Positions 1-10,283 of a stretch of DNA of 64,000 nucleotides are shown here, piece by piece. The notes under the pieces were generated by a model, which was not told where the DNA came from, did no database searches, and saw only the letters and a list, made by a program, of their open reading frames with translations. The DNA is from Gammaproteobacteria bacterium. Lineage in GTDB: Bacteria > Pseudomonadota > Gammaproteobacteria > DSM-19610. Both the position numbers and the translations under genes were made by a program. The stretch lies in NCBI GenBank assembly GCA_015494295.1, contig WGBO01000045.1:26335-90334 (forward strand), written 5' to 3'. Position 1 is the first letter of the stretch. Each line of letters starts with the position of its first letter.

Positions 1-1054
1 CGAATTCCTTCAGCCTGGAGACGATGGCCTTGACGTCCTGGCAACAGTTCTTGTCGGCCACCAGCACGGCATCCGCGGTCTCCACCACGATCACGCCGTC
101 CAGACCGACGGCCGCAATACAGCGCTTGTCAGCCATCAACAGAGAGTTCTTCGTTTCGTGAGTCAGCACATCGCCACGCGCGACGTTACCGTCTCCGTCC
201 TGTTCCGACACTTCCCAGATGGACGACCAGGAGCCGACGTCCGACCAGGTCGTCTCCAGCGGCACCACAGCGGCGCGGTCGGTCCTTTCCATGACGGCGT
301 AGTCGATGGAGTCGGAAGGCGAGGCCAGAAAGGCGTCTTTCTCGACGCGCAGGAAATCCGCGTCGCGGCTGGAATGCTCCATGGCCACCCGGCAGGCGGC
401 CAGGATATCGGGATCGTGCTTGCCGATCTCCTCCAGCCAACTGTCGGCGCGCATGACGAAGATACCGCTGTTCCAGTAGTAATCGCCCGAATCGATGTAG
501 GTCTTCGCAGTGTCGGCGTCCGGCTTCTCGACGAAACGGTCGACCCTGAAACAGGACGTGCCATCGATCTGCTTGCCGCGGTTGATATAGCCGTACCCGG
601 TTTCCGGCTTGTTCGCCACTACGCCAAAAGTAACCAGAAAGCCCTGTCCGGCCAGCGCGCCGCCCTGCTCCACCGCAGCCGCAAACGCGTCCGGGTCCGG
701 AATCACGTGGTCCGCGGGCATCGCGACCATGGTGGCGTCGGGATCCTTTTCCACCAGGTAGAGGGCCGCCAACGTCAACGCCGGCGCGGTATTGCGCCCT
801 TCCGGTTCCAGCAGAATGGCTTCCGTGTCCTTGCCGAGAGCACGCACCTGTTCGGCAACCAGAAAACGGTGTTCCTCGTTGCACACGAACAGCGGCGCCT
901 GCACGGACTCGATTCCATCGAGACGTATCGCGGTGTCCTGCAACAGGGTGCGCTCGCCAAACATCGGCAACAAGGGTTTGGGATAGAACTCTCGGGAGGC
1001 GGGCCAGAGGCGGCTGCCTGCTCCACCGGACAGAATTACCGGGTAATAGTGCAT
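1..1054 (-). CDS. Mannose-1-phosphate guanylyltransferase (partial, C-terminus outside window)
   Basis: The reading frame starts at ATG 1054-1052 and is still open at base 1, so the 3' end lies outside the window. The protein opens with MHYYPVILSGGAGSRLWPAS, the nucleotide-binding signature of sugar-phosphate nucleotidylyltransferases, followed by FYPKPLL, a LEPEGRNTAPA segment, MPADHVI and FVEKPD, all typical of GDP-mannose pyrophosphorylases. It makes GDP-mannose from mannose-1-phosphate and GTP in the cytoplasm for polysaccharide synthesis. About 351 residues are visible, which is essentially the whole transferase domain. Whether a phosphomannose isomerase domain follows (the bifunctional AlgA/ManC form) cannot be seen. 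Confidence 0.93.
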   Translation of the reverse strand, partial: MHYYPVILSGGAGSRLWPASREFYPKPLLPMFGERTLLQDTAIRLDGIESVQAPLFVCNEEHRFLVAEQVRALGKDTEAILLEPEGRNTAPALTLAALYLVEKDPDATMVAMPADHVIPDPDAFAAAVEQGGALAGQGFLVTFGVVANKPETGYGYINRGKQIDGTSCFRVDRFVEKPDADTAKTYIDSGDYYWNSGIFVMRADSWLEEIGKHDPDILAACRVAMEHSSRDADFLRVEKDAFLASPSDSIDYAVMERTDRAAVVPLETTWSDVGSWSSIWEVSEQDGDGNVARGDVLTHETKNSLLMADKRCIAAVGLDGVIVVETADAVLVADKNCCQDVKAIVSRLKEF

Positions 1055-1195
1055 GATATCGGGTATCTCGATGGGGCGCTCGGGCCTGAATATTGTTACG
1101 CAGACGATACCCAAAACCCCCTGACCGGTCAATCGCCGCGGCACCGGAGAGAGGGCTTATCTTGTTAAATTTTCGAGACTATTTCCTTTTTCTCA

Positions 1196-1300
1196 CACAA
1201 GCCGGAGGTCTATGCCTCTGACAGCCCGCCGGTCACTTCCCTGTGGCCCGCGCGCGTCCCTGCGAAACGCGCCGTGCAGAGGCATAGCCTCCGGCCTGTG
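1196..1300. repeat. Long inverted repeat in the manC-comEA gap
   Basis: The 301-bp gap 1055-1355 holds no supportable gene. Its main content is an inverted repeat: a left arm at 1196-1220 ending GGAGGTCTATGCCTCTG and a right arm at 1277-1300 beginning CAGAGGCATAGCCTCCGG. These can pair over about 23 bp with one bulged base, closing a 56-nt loop that has its own GCGCG/CGCGC pairing. It looks like a structured intergenic element or palindromic repeat. Both flanking genes run leftward, so it lies 3' of the comEA-like gene and 5' of the guanylyltransferase gene. Confidence 0.6.
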
Positions 1301-1311
1301 CGAATCACGCC

Positions 1312-1346
1312 GCGCCGGCCACCGCCTGAAAGGCAGCGGCCGGCGC
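1312..1346 (-). terminator. Hairpin just after the comEA-like gene
   Basis: GCGCCGGCC (1312-1320) pairs perfectly with GGCCGGCGC (1338-1346), with an inner GCCT/AGGC helix. It begins 10 bases after the stop codon of the leftward gene. No U-tract follows on the minus strand, so any termination would be Rho-assisted, or the hairpin protects the transcript end. Confidence 0.35.
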
Positions 1347-1355
1347 CACGCATGC

Positions 1356-1634
1356 TCAGGGCTGCGCCCGCGTTTCCCCCACGGTGAGGTAGGCACGGTT
1401 GATTTCCAGGGTCCGTTCGCCAATACCCTTGACCCTCATCAGGTCGTCCACGCGCTGAAACGGCCCGTTGGTCTGGCGGTAGCGCACGATGGCCATGGCT
1501 TTCTCCGGTCCGACGCCATTGAGCCCCTCGACCAGGGCTTCGGAATCGGCGGTGTTGATATTGACGACGGAACCGGCGAAAGCCAGCATCGGAACCAGCA
1601 GCAGGGCCGCCAGGAACAGTTTGAGTTTCATCAT
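1356..1634 (-). CDS. ComEA-like helix-hairpin-helix exported protein
   Basis: Encodes 92 residues: an N-terminal signal peptide or anchor (MMKLKLFLAALLLVPMLAFA), then VNINTADSEALVEGLNGVG and a second hairpin around VDDLMRVKGIGERTLE, the paired HhH motifs of the ComEA family. Members bind double-stranded DNA in the periplasm during uptake, although many small proteobacterial copies have unproven roles. ATG 1634 is preferred because GGAGG lies about 10 bases upstream on the minus strand; an in-frame upstream extension has no such site. It is separated from neighbours by structured intergenic DNA and seems monocistronic. A competence role is inferred only. Confidence 0.85.
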   Translation of the reverse strand: MMKLKLFLAALLLVPMLAFAGSVVNINTADSEALVEGLNGVGPEKAMAIVRYRQTNGPFQRVDDLMRVKGIGERTLEINRAYLTVGETRAQP

Positions 1635-1781
1635 GGCAGGATATCCTCCGTGAAAATGACCTGGCACACCCCCTGTGCGCCAAGGCGCCGCAGCAGCGGC
1701 GCGAGTCCGGAATGCTACAGAAACGCGGCAAACGGACAATCAGCGTTTTCGGATTCTGCTGTAGGAAAATACTGACAGGTG

Positions 1782-2501
1782 TCAGCCCAGCGCCTGAATC
1801 TCCGCCTGGATCGCTTCCAGAGCCTGCACCGGGTCGGGCGCCCTGGTCACCGGCCGGCCGATCACCAGGTAACCCGCGCCGTCACGGATGGCGTCCGCGG
1901 GAGTCATCACCCGCGTCTGGTCGTCAAGCGCGGCGCCGGCTGGCCGCACACCCGGCGTGACCAGCAGGAAATCGTCGCCCGACTGCGCGCGCAGCCGCGC
2001 CGCCTCGCGCGGCGAACAGACCACACCGTCCAGCCCGGCGGCCCTGGCCAGCGCCGCCAGCCGTTCCACCTGCGCCGCCGGCTCGTCGGATATGCCGATC
2101 TCGGCCAGGTCCTCGGCGCCCATGCTGGTCAGCACCGTGACGCCGATCAACAGGGGCCGGCGGCCGGAAACCTTGTCGAGCGTCTCCGCGGCGGCTTCCA
2201 TCATGCGCCGGCCGCCGGAGGCGTGCACGTTCATCATCCACACGCCCAGTTGCGCGGCGGCTTCGCAGGCCCGCGCCACGGTATTGGGGATGTCGTGGAA
2301 CTTGAGATCCAGAAATACATCGTGCCCCAGTGCCACCAGTTGCCGCACCAGTTCCGGGCCGGCACTGGTAAACAGCTCCTTGCCCACTTTCAGCCGGCAA
2401 CTGCCGGGCGGCAGTCCACGCACGAAGCGCACGGCGGTATCCCCGTCGGGAAAATCCAGCGCCACGATGACGCGCGGCCCTTCTATCGATGTCTGCTTCA
2501 T
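1782..2501 (-). CDS. pyrF: Orotidine 5'-phosphate decarboxylase
   Basis: Encodes 239 residues, the usual length. It catalyses the last step of UMP synthesis, decarboxylating OMP in the cytoplasm. The catalytic segment [11 protein letters not shown] (Asp-x-Lys-x-x-Asp) is intact, and the C-terminus has TPGVRP and a [12 protein letters not shown] phosphate-binding loop. The ATG at 2501 overlaps the lapB stop codon (ATGA), so lapA-lapB-pyrF is probably one translationally coupled transcript. This order is common in gammaproteobacteria. Confidence 0.97.
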   Translation of the reverse strand: MKQTSIEGPRVIVALDFPDGDTAVRFVRGLPPGSCRLKVGKELFTSAGPELVRQLVALGHDVFLDLKFHDIPNTVARACEAAAQLGVWMMNVHASGGRRMMEAAAETLDKVSGRRPLLIGVTVLTSMGAEDLAEIGISDEPAAQVERLAALARAAGLDGVVCSPREAARLRAQSGDDFLLVTPGVRPAGAALDDQTRVMTPADAIRDGAGYLVIGRPVTRAPDPVQALEAIQAEIQALG

Positions 2502-3514
2502 TCCACACTTCCTGCCTTGATGGGTTTGACGCTGCTCCAGCACTGGCAGCCGGGACATTGCCAGAACAGCTTGCGACTGCTGAACCCGCACTGGCGGCAG
2601 CGATAGCGCAGTTGCGGCACCACTGCCTGGGCGGCATTCTGGTCGACCACATTCTTGCGGTAGAACAGCAGCCAGGGGTGGCGCTCGGCCAGGCCGTCGA
2701 TGTAACCGGTCCACTCATCCGCCCGCCCCAGTTCGAGCAAGCCGTCGCGTATCTCGCCGAGCACTTCCGGCAGCAGTTCCGCGCACTGGGACTCCACCCG
2801 CCGCAACACTTCCACCGCGTCCCCGATCCGTCCCAGCACGCGCAGGCATCGGCCTTTCAGCAGGGTCGCGCGCACACAGCCGGGGTCCTCGACCAGCGCT
2901 TCGTCCGCGTAGACTTCGGCGCGCAAAGTGTTGCCGCGTTCGAGCGCGGCTTCGCCGAGCGCGCACAGGTATTGCGCCAGGCGCTGTTTCCAGGTCTGGT
3001 CGCCGCGCGATGCGAACACGCGCGCCAGTTCGGCGGCGTTGGCCCACTCCTTCTCCTGCTGGTAGAGGTCGACCAGGTGGGTGCGCGCGTCGTCGCCGTA
3101 GCGCGGTGTATCGAGCAAATCGAGAAACAGCTTTTCCGCCCGGTCCAGCAAACCGGCCTTGAGAAAATCGCGCCCCAGTTCGAGCGTGGCCTGTGCACGC
3201 AGCTTTGCGCTCAGGCCGCTGCGGTCGATGATGTTGCGGTGAACGCGGATCGCACGGTCAACTTCGCCACGCCGGCGGAACAGGCTGCCCAGCACCAGGT
3301 GCAGCTCCACGGTGTCGGGGTCGACCTCGACCATCTGCACCAGCACTTCGGTGGCCTTGTCCGGCTGTTCGTTCAGAAGGTAGTTGAGGCCCTTGCCATA
3401 GGCCGAGTTGAGCCGGGCCTTGGCGCGCCGCTGTTGCTCGCGCTGCCGATAGCTCGCCGCCCACCAGCCGGAGAACGCCGCGAGCGGCAACAGCAACCAG
3501 AACAATGTCGGCAC
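2498..3514 (-). CDS. lapB: Lipopolysaccharide assembly protein B (TPR heat-shock-associated regulator)
   Basis: Encodes 338 residues with an N-terminal membrane anchor ([17 protein letters not shown]), about nine TPR-like helical repeats through residue ~300, and a C-terminal rubredoxin-like metal knuckle of two CxxC pairs (CRQC...CPGC). In E. coli LapB (YciM) adapts FtsH to degrade LpxC and so sets the LPS level. The GTG start at 3514 is chosen because GGGGATC lies just upstream and the frame before it runs into lapA. The lapA stop lies 11 bp downstream of this start, inside lapB, so the genes overlap. Confidence 0.95.
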   Translation of the reverse strand: MPTLFWLLLPLAAFSGWWAASYRQREQQRRAKARLNSAYGKGLNYLLNEQPDKATEVLVQMVEVDPDTVELHLVLGSLFRRRGEVDRAIRVHRNIIDRSGLSAKLRAQATLELGRDFLKAGLLDRAEKLFLDLLDTPRYGDDARTHLVDLYQQEKEWANAAELARVFASRGDQTWKQRLAQYLCALGEAALERGNTLRAEVYADEALVEDPGCVRATLLKGRCLRVLGRIGDAVEVLRRVESQCAELLPEVLGEIRDGLLELGRADEWTGYIDGLAERHPWLLFYRKNVVDQNAAQAVVPQLRYRCRQCGFSSRKLFWQCPGCQCWSSVKPIKAGSVE

Positions 3515-3524
3515 GACAGATCCC

Positions 3525-3824
3525 CTACTTGCGCGCGGGCAACACGTCGCCCCCTTCGTGACCGCTGCTGTCCTCACGCTCCAGGCGTTTCAAGCGGCGG
3601 CGCAGGCGGAACATCTGCTGCTTCTGGCGCAACAGGATACCCATGCTGACCAGCACGCCGATCACCGCACCGGTCGCCAGCGCCACCACCACGATCATCG
3701 ACAGCGGGATCTCGCGATAACCGAAGTAGTAGTTGAGCGGAACCGGCTCGGCATTCAGCACCGCAAACGACAAGCCCAGCACGATCAGCACGATGAGCAA
3801 TAGAATGTTGAGCAGGCGCAGCAT
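3525..3824 (-). CDS. lapA: Lipopolysaccharide assembly protein A domain protein
   Basis: Encodes 99 residues with two transmembrane segments (residues ~4-23 and ~41-64) separated by NAEPVPLNYYFG, the hallmark of the LapA/YciS family, and a basic cytoplasmic coiled tail (RQKQQMFRLRRRLKRLERE). LapA works with LapB at the inner membrane in coordinating LPS assembly. It is the first gene of lapA-lapB-pyrF and has a good sigma70 promoter just upstream on the minus strand. Confidence 0.93.
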   Translation of the reverse strand: MLRLLNILLLIVLIVLGLSFAVLNAEPVPLNYYFGYREIPLSMIVVVALATGAVIGVLVSMGILLRQKQQMFRLRRRLKRLEREDSSGHEGGDVLPARK

Positions 3825-3859
3825 GGACAGCCTCTTGGGAACTCGCTTTGGAAAACCGG

Positions 3860-3888
3860 ATTATCGGCGCTTTATCCGCGCGCGGCAA
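3860..3888 (-). promoter_or_regulatory. Sigma70-type promoter for lapA-lapB-pyrF
   Basis: On the minus strand TTGCCG (3888-3883) and GATAAT (3865-3860) are separated by exactly 17 bases, 35 bases before the lapA start. The site sits between the ihfB terminator and lapA, where a new transcript is expected. Confidence 0.6.
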
Positions 3889-3937
3889 ATTTTCAATGGA
3901 GTCTGTCCCACATTGGAAAATCATCGAAAAACTGGCG

Positions 3938-3968
3938 AAAAAAAAAACGCCGGACGAGGCCGGCGTTT
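3938..3968 (-). terminator. Rho-independent terminator of ihfB
   Basis: A perfect 9-bp stem AAACGCCGG/CCGGCGTTT (3945-3953 with 3960-3968) has a 6-nt loop. On the minus strand it is followed by a run of ten T (A-tract 3938-3947 on the plus strand). It lies 28 bases after the ihfB stop codon. Confidence 0.9.
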
Positions 3969-3996
3969 CTGGTGTTGCACGGGATTTGGCGTTCGG

Positions 3997-4365
3997 TCAG
4001 AACAGGCTGCCGCTGCTGGAAGGCGTCGATTCACCTTCGGGGGCGGCGGGCGGCGTGTTCTCGGCCGGCTCCTTGTCCTTGCGTGCGTAGATATTCACCC
4101 GTTCGCGCAATTCCTTGCCGGGCTTGAAATGGGGGACGTACTTGGCGGCGAGCGCAACGGCTTCCCCGGTCTTGGGGTTACGGCCCATGCGCGGCGGCCG
4201 GTAGTGCAACGAGAAGCTGCCAAAGCCGCGGATCTCGATACGGTTGCCGGTCGACAGGGACTGACTCATCTGCTCAATCAGACTTTTCACCGCCAGTTCG
4301 ACATCCTTGTGGTTCAGATGACTGTTCTTGGCTGCGAGCACTTCAATCAATTCAGACTTCGTCAT
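3997..4365 (-). CDS. ihfB: Integration host factor subunit beta, with C-terminal extension
   Basis: Encodes a DNABII-family nucleoid protein. The core (residues 1-94) has the alpha-helical dimer region, [22 protein letters not shown] and the beta-arm with the intercalating Pro in RNPKTG. It pairs with IHF-alpha to bend DNA, including at sigma54 promoters such as those proposed in this window. Total length is 122 residues against about 94 in E. coli; the extra ~28 residues are acidic, Pro/Ser-rich and low complexity ([12 protein letters not shown]...). It follows rpsA in the conserved order and ends in a strong terminator. Confidence 0.95.
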   Translation of the reverse strand: MTKSELIEVLAAKNSHLNHKDVELAVKSLIEQMSQSLSTGNRIEIRGFGSFSLHYRPPRMGRNPKTGEAVALAAKYVPHFKPGKELRERVNIYARKDKEPAENTPPAAPEGESTPSSSGSLF

Positions 4366-4442
4366 ATAGCTGTCCCCGATTCACGGCCGGGGCCAAAACG
4401 GCCCCTCCGCCCTGTACGTCCTAGTTTAGACCAAATTATTGA

Positions 4443-6119
<1,677 letters not shown>

Positions 6120-6253
6120 GGGTTAAAGATCCTTCCGCGGCGTAAATGCAGCGGCATAAGTAAAATCCGCACGACCGTAAACATCCCGGTTGGCGGGTTG
6201 AGGTTGAACACACCGGCACGGGAAAATCCCGCTACCGGACCGCGTAACCGGGA

Positions 6254-6282
6254 AGTATAACCTTATAGTCTTTGCATTTCAC
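6254..6282 (-). promoter_or_regulatory. Candidate sigma70 promoter of rpsA
   Basis: On the minus strand GTGAAA (6282-6277) and TATACT (6259-6254) are 17 bases apart, giving a long leader before the rpsA ATG at 6119. The -10 element is strong and the -35 weaker; it overlaps the 3' end of cmk. Long regulated rpsA leaders are known in enterobacteria. Confidence 0.4.
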
Positions 6283-6965
6283 GGGTTTAGGCGATTTTTT
6301 ATGGCCGCGAGAACCCGTGAGACAGTGGTGGGAATATCCAGCGAGGTGGTGTCGATGATTTCGGCGTCTTCGGCGGGTTTCAGGGGCGCCACGGCTCGCG
6401 AGGCATCGCGCTCGTCACGCGCCTGGATATCCGCCAGGATGGCCTCGTAGGGCGCCTCCTTTCCCTTTTCCTTCAGTTGCTTGTAGCGTCTTCTTGCACG
6501 CTCTTCTGCGCTTGCGGTAAGAAAAAACTTGGCGTCGGCATCGGGAAACACGACGGTTCCCATGTCGCGCCCGTCGGCCACCAGTCCGGGCGGCTGGCGG
6601 AAATCGCGCTGGCGTTGCAGCAGCGCTGCGCGCACCGCCGGAAGCGCGGCGACCTTCGAAGCGCCTGCACCCGCCGCCTCGGTGCGGATCTCGCCGCCGA
6701 CCTCGCGGCCGTCCAGCAGCACGCTGTCGCCCTCACCGTCGGCGGGGAAACGGATGTCCAGCCCCGCGGCCAGTTCCGCCAGCGCCGCTTCGTCATCCAG
6801 CGCGATGCCGCGTTGCCGGGCGGCCAGCGCCAGCACCCGGTACAGGGCGCCGCTGTCGAGGAAGTGAAACCCCAGCTCGCGCGCCACGGCCTGGCTGATG
6901 GTGCCCTTGCCCGAACCGCTGGGACCGTCGACGGTGATCACCGGTACGCTGATATCGGACATCAT
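6279..6965 (-). CDS. cmk: Cytidylate kinase
   Basis: Encodes 228 residues. It phosphorylates CMP and dCMP to the diphosphates in the cytoplasm. The P-loop GPSGSGKGT is at residues 14-22, with the NMP-binding helix FLDSGALYR, the [15 protein letters not shown] region and a LID with RARRRYKQL. Its start overlaps the aroA stop (ATGATG over TGA), indicating coupling. The aroA-cmk-rpsA order is the usual one. Confidence 0.97.
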   Translation of the reverse strand: MMSDISVPVITVDGPSGSGKGTISQAVARELGFHFLDSGALYRVLALAARQRGIALDDEAALAELAAGLDIRFPADGEGDSVLLDGREVGGEIRTEAAGAGASKVAALPAVRAALLQRQRDFRQPPGLVADGRDMGTVVFPDADAKFFLTASAEERARRRYKQLKEKGKEAPYEAILADIQARDERDASRAVAPLKPAEDAEIIDTTSLDIPTTVSRVLAAIKNRLNP

Positions 6966-8284
6966 TCCCCCTCCGCGCGGATCGACAGGCCGGCGCCGGC
7001 GGCGAGCGCCACAAAACCGGGGAAGGAGGTGTTCACGTTGTCGCAGTCATCGATATGGATATCGCCACTGGCGCGCAGTGCCGCCATGGCGAAGGACATG
7101 GCGATACGATGGTCGCCACAACTGTCGACCCGGCCAGCGCCGATCGCACCACCTTCGATGACGATGCCGTCTGGCGTCGGATTCGCATCCACGCCCAGCG
7201 CCCGCAGGCCGTCGGCCATCACCTGGATACGGTCGCTCTCCTTCACCCGCAGCTCCTCCGCGCCGGTGAGCACGGTGCGTCCTTCCGCGCAGGCCGCGGC
7301 GACGAACAGGGCCGGAAATTCGTCGATAGCCAGCGGCACCTGCGCCTCGGGAATCTCGATACCGTGCAACGGCGCGTGGCGCACGCGCAGGTCCGCCACC
7401 GGTTCGCCACCCACTTCACGCGGGTTCAGCACCTCGATGTCGGCCCCCATCAAACGCAGAATCTCCAGCACGCCGGTACGCGTCGGGTTGACGCCCACGT
7501 GCTCGATGAGCAGGTCCGAGCCTGGGGCAATCGACGCGCCCACCAGGAAAAACGCCGCCGAGGAGATATCCGACGGCACGTCGATGCTGGCGGCGCGCAC
7601 GCTGCCCCCGCCCTCCACGCAGGCGCGGCTGCCCTCGCGCGCGACCGGGTAGCCCATGCCCGCCAGCATGCGCTCGGTGTGGTCGCGGGTGGGCGCGGGT
7701 TCGGTAACGCAGGTGCGCCCCCCGGCGTACAGGCCGGCCAGCAGCAGGCAGGACTTGACCTGGGCACTGGCCACCGGCATGTCGTAGTCGATGCCCCTGA
7801 GGCGCTGTCCTCCGCGAATCCGCAACGGCGCGGTGCCGGCCTCGGTGGCCTCGATAACGGCGCCCATGCGCGCCAGCGGCTCGGTGACGCGGCGCATGGG
7901 TCGGCTCATCAGCGACGCATCACCGACCAGTTCCACGTCGAAGGACTGCCCGGCCAGCAGCCCCGACAGCAGCCGCATGGAGGTGCCGGAGTTGCCGAGA
8001 TCCAGCGGACCGGACGGCGCCTTCAGACCGTGCATACCGACACCGTGCACGGTCACGCGCCCGTCGTCCGGCCCTTCGATGGACACGCCCATGGCGCGAA
8101 AGGCGCCGAGCGTGGCGAGGCTGTCCTCGCCTTCGAGGAAACCGCGAATCCCGGTCACGCCATCGGCCAGCGAGCCGAGCATGATGGCACGGTGCGAGAT
8201 GGACTTGTCGCCCGGCACTCGCAAGGTGCCGCGCAGCGCGCCGCCGGGCGCAAGGTGAAATTGCAATCTGTTGGAACCGCTCAT
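6962..8284 (-). CDS. aroA: 3-phosphoshikimate 1-carboxyvinyltransferase (EPSP synthase)
   Basis: Encodes 440 residues. It joins shikimate-3-phosphate and PEP in chorismate synthesis. [18 protein letters not shown] near the N-terminus and [19 protein letters not shown] are the two EPSP synthase signatures, and VKESDRIQ is present near the C-terminus. The start [15 protein letters not shown] at 8284 is chosen because it lies 7 bp after the tyrA stop; the longer frame overlaps tyrA. It is coupled to cmk by a 4-bp overlap. Confidence 0.97.
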   Translation of the reverse strand: MSGSNRLQFHLAPGGALRGTLRVPGDKSISHRAIMLGSLADGVTGIRGFLEGEDSLATLGAFRAMGVSIEGPDDGRVTVHGVGMHGLKAPSGPLDLGNSGTSMRLLSGLLAGQSFDVELVGDASLMSRPMRRVTEPLARMGAVIEATEAGTAPLRIRGGQRLRGIDYDMPVASAQVKSCLLLAGLYAGGRTCVTEPAPTRDHTERMLAGMGYPVAREGSRACVEGGGSVRAASIDVPSDISSAAFFLVGASIAPGSDLLIEHVGVNPTRTGVLEILRLMGADIEVLNPREVGGEPVADLRVRHAPLHGIEIPEAQVPLAIDEFPALFVAAACAEGRTVLTGAEELRVKESDRIQVMADGLRALGVDANPTPDGIVIEGGAIGAGRVDSCGDHRIAMSFAMAALRASGDIHIDDCDNVNTSFPGFVALAAGAGLSIRAEGE

Positions 8285-8291
8285 GGCAGTG

Positions 8292-9170
8292 TCAGTCCTG
8301 TGATGATTCGGCCGGATCGTTGAAAGCGTCGCGTGCCCGCTTGGCCTCGGTGAAAATGCGTTGCAGGGTTTCGTCGTCGTGTCGGTCGACCGCGTCGCGC
8401 AATACCCGCAGATCGGTTTCGAAACGGTCCAGCGCGTGTAACAGGGCATCGCGGTTGGCGAGGCAGATATCGCGCCACATGGTGGGGTCGCTGGAGGCGA
8501 TGCGCGTAAAGTCGCGAAACCCGCCGGCCGCGTACTCGAAAATCTCGCGCTGTTCGGCCATGCGCGCCAGGCTCTCGACCAGCGCAAAAGCCAGCATGTG
8601 CGGCAGATGGCTGGTGGCCGCCAGCACCTCGTCGTGGTGTTCCACGCTCATGGTGTTGACCTGCGCGCCCGCCGCTTCCCACATGGCGCGCACTTTCGCG
8701 GTGGCTTCCGGCGCAGTCTGCGCGGTGGGCGTCAGGATCACCCGGCGCCCGCGGTAGAGCTCGGGAAAAGACGCCGCCACCCCGCTCCGCTCGGTACCGG
8801 CAATCGGGTGGCCGGGCACGAACCAGTCCGGCACCCGCCCCAGCGCCGCGTCCAGGTCGCGCACCACGCTGGCCTTGGCACTGCCGCCGTCGGTGACCAC
8901 CGCGCCGGGCGACAGCGCCGGACCAATGCGCTCGAACACGGCGCGCATGGCGCCCAGTGGCACCGACACGAATACCATGTCGGCGCCGGCCACGGCCTTC
9001 GCCGGGTCGGTATCGTAACGGTCGATCACCCCCAGGTCGACGGCTTCCTGCAGGTGCCCGGCGCGGCGGCTGCTGCCGACGATCTCGTCGACGTAACCGG
9101 CCTCGCGCAGCGCCCGCGCCAGCGAGCCGCCGATCAGCCCCACACCGACGATGCACAGGCGCCGGATCAC
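8292..9170 (-). CDS. tyrA: Prephenate dehydrogenase
   Basis: Encodes 292 residues. It is a monofunctional TyrA with an N-terminal Rossmann fold (CIVGVGLIGGSLARALR), the prephenate-binding HPIAGTERSGV loop and the family HHDEVLAATSHLPH motif. It oxidatively decarboxylates prephenate to 4-hydroxyphenylpyruvate. No chorismate mutase or ACT domain is fused. The start overlaps the hisC stop by 4 bp, placing it in the pheA-hisC-tyrA-aroA operon. Confidence 0.96.
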   Translation of the reverse strand: MIRRLCIVGVGLIGGSLARALREAGYVDEIVGSSRRAGHLQEAVDLGVIDRYDTDPAKAVAGADMVFVSVPLGAMRAVFERIGPALSPGAVVTDGGSAKASVVRDLDAALGRVPDWFVPGHPIAGTERSGVAASFPELYRGRRVILTPTAQTAPEATAKVRAMWEAAGAQVNTMSVEHHDEVLAATSHLPHMLAFALVESLARMAEQREIFEYAAGGFRDFTRIASSDPTMWRDICLANRDALLHALDRFETDLRVLRDAVDRHDDETLQRIFTEAKRARDAFNDPAESSQD

Positions 9171-10273
9171 GCCAGCACCTTGCCGAGCGCATCGAGACAG
9201 CGCCGGTTTTCGTGTTCGAGGCCAACGCTGATACGCAGGTAGCCCGGCATGCCGTAGTTGTCCACCGGCCGCACGATCACGCCCTCGCGCAACAGTGCCT
9301 CATAGACATCGGCGGCATCGCGCCCCGTGTCCACCGCCACGAAGTTGCCGACCGAGGGGATAAACGGCAGCGTCAGTTCGTTGAACCCCGCCACCAGTTG
9401 CGCCATGCCGGCACGGTTGACCTCCACCGCGCGCGCCAGGTGTTCGCGGTCGTCCAGCGCCGCGCAGGCGGCGAGCTGGGCGAAGCTGTTGACGTTGAAG
9501 GGCTGTCGCACCCGGTTCAGCACGTCGGCCAGTTCCGGCTGGCTGATGCCGTAGCCGACGCGCAGCGACGCCAGCCCGTAGGCCTTGGAGAAGGTGCGCG
9601 TCACCAGCAGGTTGGGGAAATCGTTCAGCCACCGGGAGCTGTCCGGGTAGTCCGCTTCGTCGACGTACTCGAAATAGGCCTCGTCGATCACCACCACCAC
9701 GTTCGCCGGCACCGCCTCGACGAAGGCGCGCAGCGACCGGCCGGGCAGCCAGGTGCCGGTCGGATTGTTGGGATTGGCGATGAACACCACCCGGGTATCG
9801 TCATCGATCTGCGCCAGCATGGCGTCGAGATCGTGGCCGAACAGCGGACCACGGCTGCCATTGTGCGCCGCGGCCACACGCGAACGCGCGCCAATGGCCT
9901 GGGTGACGATGGGATAGACCGCGAATGCGTGCGCGGAAAACACCGCCGAGGTCTGCGGCGACAAGAAGGCGCGCGCCACCAGTTCCAGCACGTCGTTGGA
10001 CCCGTTGCCGAGGGTGATACACTCCGGTGCCACCCCGTGGCGCCTGGCCAGCTTCGCCTTCAGTTCAAAACCGTTGCCATCGGGGTAACGCGCCAGTTCA
10101 TCGAAACCGCCGCGCAGGGCCGCCAGCACCTTCTCCGACGGGCCGAGAGGGTTTTCATTGGACGCCAGCTTGACGGCGTCGCGGATGCCGTATTCGCGCT
10201 CCAGTTCGGAGAGCGGCTTGCCGGGCGCATAGGGGCGCAGGGCCTGCACACCGGGAATCGCGGATTCAAGCAT
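9167..10273 (-). CDS. hisC: Histidinol-phosphate/aromatic aminotransferase
   Basis: Encodes 368 residues. It is a fold-type I PLP aminotransferase: LASNENPLGPS at the N-terminus, NPNNPTGTW, DEAYFEY, and the PLP-lysine motif TFSKAYGLASLRVGYG. Copies placed between pheA and tyrA are usually HisC2-type enzymes used in histidine and aromatic amino acid transamination, so this one may act mainly on phenylpyruvate or hydroxyphenylpyruvate. ATG 10273 is chosen because it sits 11 bp after the pheA stop and matches family length. Confidence 0.95.
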   Translation of the reverse strand: MLESAIPGVQALRPYAPGKPLSELEREYGIRDAVKLASNENPLGPSEKVLAALRGGFDELARYPDGNGFELKAKLARRHGVAPECITLGNGSNDVLELVARAFLSPQTSAVFSAHAFAVYPIVTQAIGARSRVAAAHNGSRGPLFGHDLDAMLAQIDDDTRVVFIANPNNPTGTWLPGRSLRAFVEAVPANVVVVIDEAYFEYVDEADYPDSSRWLNDFPNLLVTRTFSKAYGLASLRVGYGISQPELADVLNRVRQPFNVNSFAQLAACAALDDREHLARAVEVNRAGMAQLVAGFNELTLPFIPSVGNFVAVDTGRDAADVYEALLREGVIVRPVDNYGMPGYLRISVGLEHENRRCLDALGKVLA

Positions 10274-10283
10274 CGCGGCAGTC

